Shown: positions 36,195 to 45,447, counted from the first letter of the stretch. The stretch: 64,000 nucleotides of DNA from Actinomycetota bacterium (GCA_026392355.1 JAPLCF010000029.1:162617-226616); one strand, 5' to 3'. Numbers and translations: made by a program. Notes: generated from the sequence alone by a model not told the origin.

Positions 36195-36368
36195 TGCAGA
36201 TCTGGACCCGGGTCCAGATTCGCACGTTTGATGCAGATCTGGACCCGGGTCCAGATTCGCACGTGTCATTTTGGGCCCGGCCCCAATCTGACGTTTTCTG
36301 CGCCAATTTGGATCCGGATCCAAATTGACCGTTTTCGGGACAGATTGGATCCGGATCCAATTTGTCCC
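36195..36368. repeat. Array of five palindromes with CCGG/CCCGGG centres
   Basis: Within 174 bases: two identical 20-base palindromes (36200-36219 and 36237-36256, core GGACCCGGGTCC) inside a 37-base direct repeat; an imperfect one at about 36268-36287 (GGGCCCGGCCCC); a perfect 24-base one at 36304-36327 (core GGATCCGGATCC); and one at 36337-36368 with the same core whose outer arms GGGACA/TGTCCC extend the pairing. The array occupies the gap between two plus-strand genes. Confidence 0.92.
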
Positions 36369-36419
36369 ACCTAGCGGGACAGCGCTTGCCTGCCGCGCGT
36401 GCGGGCGTACGATGCCGTC

Positions 36420-38306
36420 ATGGAGCACCTGCTCTCCCCCATCGAGCTGCGCGGCAAGCGCATCAAGAACCGCGTGACGCTGACCGCGCACACGCAGTCG
36501 TACTCGGATAACGGCATCCACGGCGATCGCGTCCGCAACTACTACGCAGCGCGCGCCGCAGGTGGTACCGGCCTCTTGGTGATGGAGCCCGTGCCACCGC
36601 ACCCGACGGGCCGCGTGACGCCGCAGAACTACGACCATACGAAGCCCGGCTTCGTGGAGGGACTCAAGCGCACGGTCGACGCCGTCCACGATCACGGCGG
36701 CACGATCATCAACCAGATCTACCACATGGGTCCGAACGCCGACCCGCTGGCCACGGGTGGCGAGCAGTGGGGTCCTTCGGACGCACCGGGCTACTTCGGT
36801 GTCGGTCGCATTCACGCCATGACGACCGCGGAGATCGACCTGATTGTCGCGCGCTTCGCCGACTGTGCCGCGACGATGCTGAAGGCCGGGACCGACGGCA
36901 TCGAGCTGATGTTCGCCTACGACACGCTCGTCGACGCCTTCTTCTACGACGACCGCAACCTGCGCACGGACCAGTACGGCGGCTCGTTCGAGAACAAGAC
37001 GCGCTTCGCCGTCGAGCTACTCCGTGGTGTGCGCGGCGCGATCGGCGACGACCCGATCCTCGGCGTCACGATCAGCGTGCGCACACCCGACTTCGAGCGC
37101 CTCGTGCAACACCTCGAAGCCGAGTGCGACGTCGATTACATGGGCATCGGTAACGGCGACTACCAGCACACCGAGTTGATCATCCCGCCGCTTGATATCG
37201 AGCCCGGCATTGGCATCCCCAACGCTGCGCGCGCGAAGGCCGTCGCGAAGGACGTTCTGATCCTCGCCGAGGGCAAGATCAACAGGCCCGAGCTCGGTGA
37301 GCAGGCCCTCGCCGCTGGCAGCTGCGATCTCGTCGGTATGACGCGCGCGTTGATGGCCGATCCAGACCTGGTGCGCAAGCTGGAGCGCGGTGATGGCGAC
37401 CGCATCCGCCGCTGCGTCGGCCAGAACGTCTGCATCGCGCGTCGCCTGCGTAAGTTCCCGATCGCGTGCGCCCAAAACCCGACCTCGGGCTACGAGGGCG
37501 AGCGCGGCTCCGCGCCTGCCGCAGCGCCGGGCCACGTGGTCGTGGTCGGCGGTGGCGTGGCGGGCCTTGAGGCTGCGCGCATGTCGGCCGAGCGCGGCCA
37601 TCGCGTCACGCTGCTCGAGGCCACCGACGCCCTCGGCGGCCAAATCGCCCGCACCTCCACGCTGCCCATCCTCGGCTCGCTCAACGACCTTTGGAGCTGG
37701 CGCGCCAACGAACTCCACGAGCTCGGCGTCGACGTGCGGCTCAGCACCCCGGCAACGGCCGACCTCGTCGTCTCGCTGGAGCCCGATCACGTCCTCGTCG
37801 CCACAGGTTCGCGCTCGCAGTCGCCCGAGCACACGATCGCCGTCGACGACTGGCTGCGCGGGGCCGAGCTCCCCGCCGGCGACGTGCTGCTGGTCGATGA
37901 GGAGGGCAGCCGCAAGGCCAGTGGCCCCGCCGAGGCGCTGGCCCTCGAGGGCCGCAACGTGATCATGATCCCCGACGGCATCGATCCGCTCTCGGAGATC
38001 ACCGAGAACCACGCCGAGCGCCCCGTCTTTCAGCGCCTGCGCGATGCGGGCGTGACGATCTACTCCGACGTGATCGTCCAGGACATCGGCCCGGGCTCGG
38101 TCACGATCGTGGGCCGCTACGACGGCGTCGAGCGCACGCTCAAGTCGCCCGTCATCCTCCACTCCGGCCGGCACGTCGCTAACGACGCGCTGTGCGTCGA
38201 GCTGGTTGAGCGCGGCATCGATGCGCAGCCCGTCGGCGATGCGCGCTCGCCGCGTCGCTGGGAGGACGCCATCCACGATGGCTACCTCACGGCCGCATCC
38301 GTCTAA
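36420..38306 (+). CDS. Old-yellow-enzyme/2,4-dienoyl-CoA reductase-type flavoprotein
   Basis: 628 aa from ATG 36420. An N-terminal FMN barrel (KNRVTLTAHTQSY, INQIYHMG, LRTDQYGGSFENKTRF), a Cys-containing linker CVGQNVCIARRLRKFPIAC, then FAD/NAD-binding folds (VVVGGGVAGLEAARMSAERG). This matches the trimethylamine dehydrogenase/FadH family. Those enzymes bind 4Fe-4S by CxxCxxC plus a distal Cys; here the second Cys is Gln. Substrate unknown. Confidence 0.88.
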   Translation: MEHLLSPIELRGKRIKNRVTLTAHTQSYSDNGIHGDRVRNYYAARAAGGTGLLVMEPVPPHPTGRVTPQNYDHTKPGFVEGLKRTVDAVHDHGGTIINQIYHMGPNADPLATGGEQWGPSDAPGYFGVGRIHAMTTAEIDLIVARFADCAATMLKAGTDGIELMFAYDTLVDAFFYDDRNLRTDQYGGSFENKTRFAVELLRGVRGAIGDDPILGVTISVRTPDFERLVQHLEAECDVDYMGIGNGDYQHTELIIPPLDIEPGIGIPNAARAKAVAKDVLILAEGKINRPELGEQALAAGSCDLVGMTRALMADPDLVRKLERGDGDRIRRCVGQNVCIARRLRKFPIACAQNPTSGYEGERGSAPAAAPGHVVVVGGGVAGLEAARMSAERGHRVTLLEATDALGGQIARTSTLPILGSLNDLWSWRANELHELGVDVRLSTPATADLVVSLEPDHVLVATGSRSQSPEHTIAVDDWLRGAELPAGDVLLVDEEGSRKASGPAEALALEGRNVIMIPDGIDPLSEITENHAERPVFQRLRDAGVTIYSDVIVQDIGPGSVTIVGRYDGVERTLKSPVILHSGRHVANDALCVELVERGIDAQPVGDARSPRRWEDAIHDGYLTAASV

Positions 38307-38510
38307 ATAGGTCGATTTGCAGGCATTTTGCGCGTAACGGGGTGGTGACGATCGCGCACGTCTTCACCTAGGCCCACAGCAGGATCGCGCAGACACGCGC
38401 GCTGTAGCGACCCGCGATCTTCACCGAGCGCTCACGGAATCGGGCCCGCGTCGTCCGTTGCGCCCCGGACGCTTCTCGTGGAATACCGGTACGAGAAATG
38501 GAGTCACCCC

Positions 38511-40907
38511 ATGGCCCTGGTCGACCTGCACCTACACTCGCGCGCCTCCACGGAGACGGGAAACTGGTTCCTCAAGAACGCAGTGCTGCCCGAGTCGTAC
38601 ACGGATCCGGAGCAGGCCTATCGCAAGGCGAAAGATCACGGCATGGACTTCGTCACGTTGACGGATCACGACACGATCCGTGGCGCGCTGGAGATCGCGC
38701 ATCATCCCGACGTCTTCGTGAGCGTCGAGGCGACCACGCGCTTCCCGGACGACGACACCCCGTTGCATGTCCTGTGTTGGAACATCTCCGAGGCGGACTT
38801 TGCTGCGATCGATGCGGCGCGACCCAACGTCTTCGAGTTGGTCGATGAGCTCGAGCGACGGGGTGTTACCCACGCACTCGCACATCCGCTGTACCGCATC
38901 GGCGCGACACTCACTCCGGCGCACGTCGAGAAGTGCCTGCTGCTCTTCCCCATCTGGGAGGGTCGCAATGGCGCACGTAGCCGCGATGGCAACACCACCG
39001 CCGTGCGTATTGCCCAGTCCGCGACGCCGGAGTTTCTCGACAAGCTCGCGGAGAAGCACGCAATCCGTCCGCGCACGTGGGCCGCGCGCTCGCTGACTGC
39101 GGGCAGCGATGATCACGGGCTGCTCGATGCAGCCGCGACGTATACGGAGACGCCGCGTGCAACGTGCATCGAAGACGCGCTCTTCCACATCCGGTCCGGA
39201 TCCACAACGCTGCATGGCCAGCATGGGTCGACGGCAGCGCTTTCCCACGCGATGATCGGCCTCGCCATCAAGGCAGCGGGTGAGCGGGGAGCCTGCCCCG
39301 TGCCGGGCCCCCTCCGTGGCCTCGTTGGCGACATGCTCGAGCATCCGCTGCCGCCGGTCGACACCGATGAGAGCGGTGCCGCATCGAGCGATCTCGAACA
39401 GCGCATCCGCGAGGACAAGGAGGTCCGTCGCGCGTGGCGCAACACGTATCACCTGCCGGAGGGCGCCGAGCGCAGCCATGCGCGGCTGAAGATCGCCGCG
39501 ACCTGGGCACAGCGTTCGCTGCTCGAGCAGGTGATCGCCGCGGGTGACGTTGGCGGCGTCGGCGGGATTGGCAATCGCATCGGCCTCCTGATGGGCGCGA
39601 TGATGCTCGCCACGCCGTATCTGACGAGCGCTGGCTACCACGCTGCCGAGGCGCGGCACGCCCGCGGTATTGGCCGTGAGTTCTTTGGTGATCCGATCGA
39701 ATCGGGCACGCCACCACGAACGTTGATGCTGACCGACACGTTCGACGAGCTCAACGGCGTCGCCGGGACGATGCGCAACTTGGCGGACCGCGCGGCTGCT
39801 CTTGATCTGCCGATCACCGTCGTCGCTCCGGGCGAGAAGTCTGCCAAGAAGAACGGGTTGATCACGATGCGCCCACTGGTGTCGCTGCCCGTTCCGGCCT
39901 ATCGCGACGATAGCCTCGCGCTCGGCATCCCGTCGCTGATCGAGTTGCTCGACATCGTCGAGGAGACCGGCGCCGAGGCGATCCACGCCGCCACGCCGGG
40001 CCCGATGGGCCTTGCCGGCATGCTCGTAGCACGCGTGCTGGGCCTGCCGTTCGCGATCACGCACTCGACACAACTGGCCCGCTATACGCTGGCCCTGACC
40101 GGCGACCGCCTTGCCGCCGAAGCCGTCCGCGCCTCGTCGACATGGCTCTACAAGCAGGCCGACCTGGTGTTCACGCCCACGGCGCTGGTTGCCGAGGGGC
40201 TCGCGATGGAGGGCATCGACCCCGAGAAGGTCCGCATCTTCGGACGTGGCGTCGATACGCGGCGCTTTGATCCCAGCCGGCGCTCGTGGTTTGCACGCCG
40301 CGCTCTCACCCGCGATGCAGACGCAGTCTTGGTTCTGGTCGTCGCGCGCTTGTCGGAGGAGAAGGGCATTGACCGACTGATCGACGCGGTCAACATCGTG
40401 GCGCGCGAGGGCCACACTGTGCGGCTCGCCATCGTCGGTGACGGACCGGCTCGCCAGCTGCTCGAGGCGAAGTTGGAGCATTCTCGCCACAAGCTCCTGG
40501 GGCCAATGTCCGGGCCTCGCCTCGCTGCCGTGTTCGCGTCGGCCGACATCTTCTGCCTGCCGTCCTTGACAGAGACACTCGGCCAGGTGGCGCTCGAAGC
40601 GCAGGCGAGTGGCATCCCGACGGTCGTCCCGCGTGGCACCGCGCTGGCCGAGCAGGTCGTCGATGGCGTCACCGGCATCCATGCGCAGAGTGCGTCTGCC
40701 GAAGACATCGCCGCGGCGCTGCTGCCGCTGGTGGCCGATGCGGATCGGCGCGCAACGATGGGCGAAGCCGCCCGCGCATCGATGCTGGCACGCCCCACGT
40801 GGGATGACATCTTCGTGACGCTCGTGAACGACTACGCGGACTTGCACCGCGACGATCCGGTCGAGCGCTTGATGTTGCGCCGCCCGATCGAAGCGGGAGT
40901 GCTCTGA
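38511..40907 (+). CDS. PHP phosphoesterase domain fused to GT4 glycosyltransferase
   Basis: 798 aa from ATG 38511 (GGAG 7 bases upstream). Residues 1-230 are a PHP domain with its metal-binding motifs: DLHLHSRAS, DFVTLTDHDTIRG, SVEATTRF, ALAHPLYR and AGSDDHG. From about 410 it is a family 4 glycosyltransferase: SEEKGIDRLIDAV, IVGDGPARQLLE, SLTETLGQVALEAQASGIP with the ExFG-like donor site. A helical linker joins them. First gene of a tightly spaced three-gene operon; the PHP part may remove a phosphate before or after glycosyl transfer. Confidence 0.88.
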   Translation: MALVDLHLHSRASTETGNWFLKNAVLPESYTDPEQAYRKAKDHGMDFVTLTDHDTIRGALEIAHHPDVFVSVEATTRFPDDDTPLHVLCWNISEADFAAIDAARPNVFELVDELERRGVTHALAHPLYRIGATLTPAHVEKCLLLFPIWEGRNGARSRDGNTTAVRIAQSATPEFLDKLAEKHAIRPRTWAARSLTAGSDDHGLLDAAATYTETPRATCIEDALFHIRSGSTTLHGQHGSTAALSHAMIGLAIKAAGERGACPVPGPLRGLVGDMLEHPLPPVDTDESGAASSDLEQRIREDKEVRRAWRNTYHLPEGAERSHARLKIAATWAQRSLLEQVIAAGDVGGVGGIGNRIGLLMGAMMLATPYLTSAGYHAAEARHARGIGREFFGDPIESGTPPRTLMLTDTFDELNGVAGTMRNLADRAAALDLPITVVAPGEKSAKKNGLITMRPLVSLPVPAYRDDSLALGIPSLIELLDIVEETGAEAIHAATPGPMGLAGMLVARVLGLPFAITHSTQLARYTLALTGDRLAAEAVRASSTWLYKQADLVFTPTALVAEGLAMEGIDPEKVRIFGRGVDTRRFDPSRRSWFARRALTRDADAVLVLVVARLSEEKGIDRLIDAVNIVAREGHTVRLAIVGDGPARQLLEAKLEHSRHKLLGPMSGPRLAAVFASADIFCLPSLTETLGQVALEAQASGIPTVVPRGTALAEQVVDGVTGIHAQSASAEDIAAALLPLVADADRRATMGEAARASMLARPTWDDIFVTLVNDYADLHRDDPVERLMLRRPIEAGVL

Positions 40908-40909
40908 TC

Positions 40910-42046
40910 GTGCGCGTCGTTGACGTGACGCAGTGGTACGCCCCGCGCTCGGGTGGGATCCGCACCTACCTGCACGCGAAGGCGGCCTATGCCGCGGAGA
41001 CGCGTCGGGCACACGCGCTGATTGTGCCGGGTACTGCGACGAAGATTTCGCGCGTCGAGCGGAGCCCGATCATCGAGGTGCCGGGGCTACCGACGGCGCA
41101 GGAGACGGGCTATCGCCTGATCCCCCATCCTCGTCCGATTCTCCGGGCGCTGGAGCGGCTCGAGCCGTCCGTGCTGGTGGTGCATGACGCCACTGCATTT
41201 CCGCGTTCGCTGTGCCGGTGGGCTCGCACGCGAGGCATCCCCGTGGTGATGCTTGTTCACTCCGAACTCGAGGCGGGCGCGGCGGGCATTCCCACGCCGC
41301 TCCGCCTGCCGACGCAGCATGTGCTGCGCCTCGTGCAGGCACGCGGCATGGAGGGTCCCGATGCCGTGATTGCCACATCGAATTCCGTTGCGGAGCGTTT
41401 GCGCTCGCGCAGCGGGATCCATATCTACGTGTCCCCGCTTGGCGTGGACACGGGCATCTTCTATCCGCGTGAGCCCGACGAGAACCTGCGTCGCGCGCTC
41501 GCGCAGCCAAACGAGACGCTGCTCATCCATGCGGGTCGCTTGTCGTCGGAGAAGCGTCCAGAGCTCTTGATCGATGTCATCACCGAGCTGCGCGACTCCT
41601 GCGTGTTGGCGATCGCCGGCTCGGGCTCTGCCGAAGACGACCTGCGGCGACGTGTCGCCGCCCAAGGATTGGAGGATCGAGTGCGGTTTTTGGGCCACAT
41701 CGATGATCGCGAGCAGCTGGCGCGCCTCTACGCGGTGGCTGACTGCTTCGTGCACGTCAACTCGGGCGAGACCTTTGGACTCGCACCGCTCGAGGCGCTG
41801 GCCTGCGGGTGCCGCGTCGTGCTGCCGTCGGACTGCGGCGTTGCCGAAGCCGCCGGTACAGACGACCTGATCACCGTCGAGCCCAATAGCGTTGCCGCTC
41901 TGGTCGATGGCATCCGCAATGCCGTCTCGCACCCCCGCCCCATGCCCGAGGTCGACCAACTGTCGTGGTGGCGCACCTTCGAGCGCGAGTGGGCGCTGTA
42001 CGGCCTGCTCGCTGGCCGCGCTGCGGTGAGCGAGGCGGTTGCGTGA
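40910..42046 (+). CDS. GT4 glycosyltransferase
   Basis: 378 aa from GTG 40910, two bases after the upstream stop. GT-B fold: N-terminal WYAPRSGGIRTYLHAKA (acceptor and glycine loop), GRLSSEKRPELLIDV, IAGSGSAEDDL, and GETFGLAPLEALACGCRVV (donor site ExxFGLxxxE). Resembles mannosyl/glucosyl lipid transferases. The stop overlaps the next gene (GTGA), so it likely works with the PHP-GT fusion on one glycolipid or glycan. Confidence 0.9.
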   Translation: MRVVDVTQWYAPRSGGIRTYLHAKAAYAAETRRAHALIVPGTATKISRVERSPIIEVPGLPTAQETGYRLIPHPRPILRALERLEPSVLVVHDATAFPRSLCRWARTRGIPVVMLVHSELEAGAAGIPTPLRLPTQHVLRLVQARGMEGPDAVIATSNSVAERLRSRSGIHIYVSPLGVDTGIFYPREPDENLRRALAQPNETLLIHAGRLSSEKRPELLIDVITELRDSCVLAIAGSGSAEDDLRRRVAAQGLEDRVRFLGHIDDREQLARLYAVADCFVHVNSGETFGLAPLEALACGCRVVLPSDCGVAEAAGTDDLITVEPNSVAALVDGIRNAVSHPRPMPEVDQLSWWRTFEREWALYGLLAGRAAVSEAVA

Positions 42047-42759
42047 CGGCCCGCTTCACGATCGCCATTCATGACGTGGCGCCGAGCTGGCTGCCGGAGT
42101 CGCAGGAGTGGCGCTCGTTGATCGCCGAGCGAACGTCGGCCCCGGTGGCGCTCCTCGTGGTGCCGCGCTTCCGACTCATCGACACGTGGGATGGCGAGAA
42201 CCTGGACTGGCTCCAACGGCAGGTGCTGGCGGGCGACGAACCCGTGCTGCACGGCTACACGCACGCCACTGACGATCCCGATGATGAGCGTGAGTTTCGC
42301 GGCGTTTCTGCGCTCGAGGCGCGTGGGCGCGTTTTGGCAGGCCTGGCCGCGCTGCGGACGATCGGTGTGCAGCCTCGCGGTTTTATCGCGCCGTGTTACA
42401 ACGGCGCCTGTGATCGCTGGTTCGAGTCAGAGCGCTCCGGCATTGCGTGGTGGGCAACGCGGCTCGACCTGCGGACGCGTGGCCGCGTCGTGACGGCGCC
42501 GGCGATCGGACTGGGCTCGTCGACGCCGACGCGGCGGCGCATGACACCGGCCGCGGCCCTGTGGGGCCTGCGACTGGCGCAACGTCACGCGCGGTACCGG
42601 ATCGATCTGCATCCTGCCGATCTTCGGCACGACCGTCTCCGGAGTGCCGGCATCGAACTGATCGAGCGCGCGCTGGAGTCGGGCGATCAGCTCGTCACGC
42701 ACGAGCAGCTGGCGGCGTGTGCAGCAGATGAGGCAGAGGCCTCAGCCGTCGCCGTCTAG
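42043..42759 (+). CDS. DUF2334/polysaccharide deacetylase-like protein
   Basis: 238 aa from GTG 42043. Starts TARFTIAIHDVAPSW, a metal-site motif of the DUF2334/carbohydrate esterase 4 fold, with EPVLHGYTHAT (second metal His pair) and GFIAPCYNGA. Probably removes an acyl group from the product of the two upstream transferases; substrate unproven. Last gene of the operon. Confidence 0.82.
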   Translation: MTARFTIAIHDVAPSWLPESQEWRSLIAERTSAPVALLVVPRFRLIDTWDGENLDWLQRQVLAGDEPVLHGYTHATDDPDDEREFRGVSALEARGRVLAGLAALRTIGVQPRGFIAPCYNGACDRWFESERSGIAWWATRLDLRTRGRVVTAPAIGLGSSTPTRRRMTPAAALWGLRLAQRHARYRIDLHPADLRHDRLRSAGIELIERALESGDQLVTHEQLAACAADEAEASAVAV

Positions 42760-42786
42760 GTCGAGCACGCGACGAGAGCGCGGCCG

Positions 42787-43635
42787 TTACCCCAGCACGA
42801 TCGCCACGACACCGAGCAGCGCGAAGCCCGCGCCGATCCGCTGCACCGTCGAGAGGCGCTCGTCGAGTTTGATCCGCGCGAGCAGGATCGTCACGACCGG
42901 ATAGAGGCTCGACAGCACGACGGCCACGCTGAGGTTGCCGAGCGAGGTGGCGTACGCGAAGGCGACGAGGGCCGCGGTGTCCATCAGGCCGACGGGCGCG
43001 ATGGCGAGGAACGATCCTCGCGGTGCCGTGGTCGTGCCGCGCCGCAGCCCGATCGCGAGACCGACCATCAGGATCGGCAGACCAACGGCACGTTGCATCG
43101 TGACGCCCCAGAGCGCGGAGTCCTGCGAGATCTGGTCCATGCTCACGTAGAACATGGTCAGGATCGCGACGCCGATCAGCGCCAGCGGCACGGCGCCGTA
43201 CTTGCCGTGCTTGATGTCGCCCTCGCCTGCGTGCCGACTGACCAGCGCAACGCCGGCGATCGCGACCAGGATGCCGGCGAGCTGCATGATGCTCGGGCGC
43301 TCGCCCAGCATGCTGACGGCGATCACTGCGGGCCCCGCCGAGGAGCACGCGAAGATCGGAGCGATCACGCCAATTGGGCCGCGCGCCAAGGCCGTGAAGA
43401 ACACCACGTGCCCGACGGATCCGGCCACGCCCGCCACGATTACCCATGGCAGCAGGTGCCAGCCGGGGAACGACTCGTGCACGAGGTACAGCGCGACGAG
43501 GATCGGCAGCATGCCGACCAACTCGGAATAGACGGCGACAAGCAACGCGCTGTAGTTGCGCGCCCGAATGGCGCCGATGAAGTCCGCAACGCCCCACGTC
43601 GACGCAGCGCCGAGCGACAACACCAGCGTCCACAT
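42787..43635 (-). CDS. EamA/DMT-family transporter
   Basis: 282 aa with ten predicted helices and two EamA repeats (STWGVADFIGAIRARN; PVGLMDTAALVAFAYATSLG; LARIKLDERLSTVQRIGAGF). Unrelated in detail to the transporter at 33.6 kb. Probable small-metabolite exporter. Its stop faces the deacetylase-like gene. Confidence 0.88.
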   Translation of the reverse strand: MWTLVLSLGAASTWGVADFIGAIRARNYSALLVAVYSELVGMLPILVALYLVHESFPGWHLLPWVIVAGVAGSVGHVVFFTALARGPIGVIAPIFACSSAGPAVIAVSMLGERPSIMQLAGILVAIAGVALVSRHAGEGDIKHGKYGAVPLALIGVAILTMFYVSMDQISQDSALWGVTMQRAVGLPILMVGLAIGLRRGTTTAPRGSFLAIAPVGLMDTAALVAFAYATSLGNLSVAVVLSSLYPVVTILLARIKLDERLSTVQRIGAGFALLGVVAIVLG

Positions 43636-43656
43636 GTCTGCAGCGTATCGGGCTAG

Positions 43657-44304
43657 CTACGGCGCCACGCCGAGTGCGTCGGCGAGGCCGATGCGCACGT
43701 CGTGCATGTTCTCGAAGGGGACGTACGAAAAGCCCTCCCGCTCGAGATGCGTGATCAGGCTGGCACGAGCGAAGCGCACCTCGGCCTCCTCGGCCGCGCA
43801 GAGGTCGGAGTAGCCGTCGCCCACGTACGCCACGCGACGGCCGGCTGCGAGCTTCGCCACCTCGTCGCGCTTGCAGCGCTCACCGCAGTGGTCGCACAGC
43901 GCGCGCTCGCGAAAGCGCACGCGCATGCCCTCAGGCCCAAACTCCACCTCGTGCGCGCTCACGGGCAGGTCGAAGCCGTGCGCCTGCAGGATCGCGTGGA
44001 TCAGCGATTCAAAGCCAGCCGAGACGACGATCGGCTCGATGTCGTGCTCGGCGCAGAAGGCGAAGAGCTCGCGCGCACCGGGCCGAATCGCGACGGTATC
44101 GACCAGGAACGAGATGATCTCCTCGCGCGTGGCGGTGATGTTGGCGATCTGCTGCGCGAGGCACGCATCGAGCGTGATCTCACCGTTAGCGAGTGCCTGG
44201 TCGGCCGCCTCGAAGTCCTCCGGCGCCCAGCGCGCCGAGAACCAGTCGACGGTGTCGTGCGTGGCGAGCGTGCCGTCGAAGTCGATCGCGAGCAGTATGC
44301 TCAT
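43657..44304 (-). CDS. HAD-superfamily phosphatase, MtnX/SerB-like
   Basis: 215 aa. HAD motifs: nucleophile DFDGTLATHD, motif II VVSAGF, and motif IV VGDGYSD. A CDHCGERCKR segment could hold a metal. Family resemblance is to MtnX-like phosphatases acting on 2-hydroxy-3-keto-5-methylthiopentenyl-1-phosphate, but no methionine-salvage genes are nearby, so the substrate is open. Start overlaps the upstream small gene (ATGA). Confidence 0.85.
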   Translation of the reverse strand: MSILLAIDFDGTLATHDTVDWFSARWAPEDFEAADQALANGEITLDACLAQQIANITATREEIISFLVDTVAIRPGARELFAFCAEHDIEPIVVSAGFESLIHAILQAHGFDLPVSAHEVEFGPEGMRVRFRERALCDHCGERCKRDEVAKLAAGRRVAYVGDGYSDLCAAEEAEVRFARASLITHLEREGFSYVPFENMHDVRIGLADALGVAP

Positions 44305-44645
44305 GCCGCGGGCTCCTCGTCAGGCGCGAGTGCACGCAGGTCGTCGCGCGGAATCGCCAGGTCGGGCATGCCGTACTGCTCGCTCAGAAACTCGCCGAGG
44401 CGGGCGATGTGGACGGCCGCCTTGCGCGTACCTTCGGCGCTATCGGCCAGCGAGTGCGCGCGATGCCAGAGCACGAAGGCGCGCAGATCGTCGGGCTTGA
44501 GGGTCTCGAGCGGCTGCTCGACGCGGTCGCCGAGTTCCATCCGAAACAGCCGCAGCGTGCGGCGGTAGGACGTCTGCGGCGTAAAGGCCAGTGGCTCGAT
44601 CCACTCGTCCTCGAAGGCGTCGCACGCCTCCCCGATCGTCATCAC
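44301..44645 (-). CDS. Stand-alone recombinase core-binding (SAM-like) domain protein
   Basis: 114 aa. The whole protein resembles the N-terminal SAM-like core-binding domain of tyrosine recombinases (FEDEWIEPLAFTPQTSYRRTL, then LKPDDLRAFVLWH and HIARLGEFLSEQYG). The catalytic domain with the Arg/His/Tyr residues is absent, and no broken remnant follows. Start is GTG 44645 (ATG 44642 is possible). It is coupled on both sides, so it is an ordinary operon member and not a relic. Confidence 0.6.
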   Translation of the reverse strand: MMTIGEACDAFEDEWIEPLAFTPQTSYRRTLRLFRMELGDRVEQPLETLKPDDLRAFVLWHRAHSLADSAEGTRKAAVHIARLGEFLSEQYGMPDLAIPRDDLRALAPDEEPAA

Positions 44646-45214
44646 GACAGCATTCCACTCTCGGCGTGGCGGGCGATGGCGCGCAGCAGCGATGAGCGCA
44701 CGAGATTGGAGGCCGGCTTGACGAGGCGCCAGTACGGGTTAAACCGTCCGGCGGCGAGCGGGCCGACGACGATGCGCGTCTCCGTGATCAGGAGCGTGCC
44801 GTAGGACGCGCCGGCGCAGCGGATGCTGACGGCAACCTTGACGGCGTCGAGCGCCTCAGCCGCCATGAAGGCCGCGGCGTCTCCCACGGCTCGCTCGGGC
44901 GCGCCGCCGGGCCAGGGACGGCCGATAAAGCCGATGCAGACCTCCTCCTCGTCCTCGCCGAGGCGCACGAAACCAGGCTCGAAGTCACCGGTCTGTACAA
45001 ACGGACGGTTGAGCCCACGACTCTCGCCCTTCGTGCGTACGGCGACGAGCAGCGCGGCCACGCGGGCCTCGTCGAGCGAGGTCTCGCGGATCGCCTGTGC
45101 CACGCGCTCGGGCGACGCCTGCACGTCGCGTCCTTGCACCATGCGGTACGTCCACGTCGGGACGATTGCGTCGAGCAGAGTAGGCACGGCGTGGTCGGAG
45201 GCCATCGGGCGCAT
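44642..45214 (-). CDS. SRPBCC/DUF2867-like protein
   Basis: About 190 aa from ATG 45214 (ATG 45205 or TTG 45226 are alternatives). The central GFIGRPWPGG and C-terminal ETRIVVGPLAAGRFNPYWRL followed by ASNLVRSSLLRAIARHAE fit small ligand-binding SRPBCC/DUF2867 proteins in actinobacteria. No catalytic motif. Coupled to the core-binding protein gene. Confidence 0.7.
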   Translation of the reverse strand: MRPMASDHAVPTLLDAIVPTWTYRMVQGRDVQASPERVAQAIRETSLDEARVAALLVAVRTKGESRGLNRPFVQTGDFEPGFVRLGEDEEEVCIGFIGRPWPGGAPERAVGDAAAFMAAEALDAVKVAVSIRCAGASYGTLLITETRIVVGPLAAGRFNPYWRLVKPASNLVRSSLLRAIARHAESGMLS

Positions 45215-45234
45215 GGTATGGGACAATCCCTGCC

Positions 45235-45447
45235 ATGGAGCCCACCGCCCGCGACGTGGACCGCCTGATCGGTCCCGCTACCCCGCACTTCGCGTACCAG
45301 ATTCGCCAGCGCGTCGAGAATCTGATTGCCGACCTGCCCGCCGATCATGCCGTGCGCGCGTACGCCGCTGAGCGCCTCGCCCTGCTGGATGGCCTCGGCC
45401 ACACCACCTCGAAGGGCGACTGGGGCGATCCCAGCATGCCGGCGTGA
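45235..45447 (+). CDS. Small conserved-looking protein, coupled to FabL gene
   Basis: 70 aa from ATG 45235. Mostly helical ([32 protein letters not shown]), ending in a short polar tail. Unrecognised. It lies only about 20 bases from the divergent SRPBCC-like start and overlaps the next gene by GTGA, which supports its being real. GACAAT about 7 bases before the ATG could be a -10 for a leaderless transcript. Confidence 0.6.
   Translation: MEPTARDVDRLIGPATPHFAYQIRQRVENLIADLPADHAVRAYAAERLALLDGLGHTTSKGDWGDPSMPA

Noticed and set aside
36195..36264. CRISPR array
   Set aside because: Only two direct repeats of 37 bases without unique spacers; each is palindromic and part of a larger palindrome array.
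33766..36360. An 864-codon open frame on the minus strand
   Set aside because: It lies opposite two amidotransferase genes with intact triads and runs through the intergenic palindromes.
38532..41012. An 826-codon open frame on the minus strand
   Set aside because: Opposite the PHP-glycosyltransferase gene; no protein-like composition.
44301..44645. Prophage integrase remnant
   Set aside because: No catalytic domain, attachment site or phage genes; the gene is coupled within an operon.
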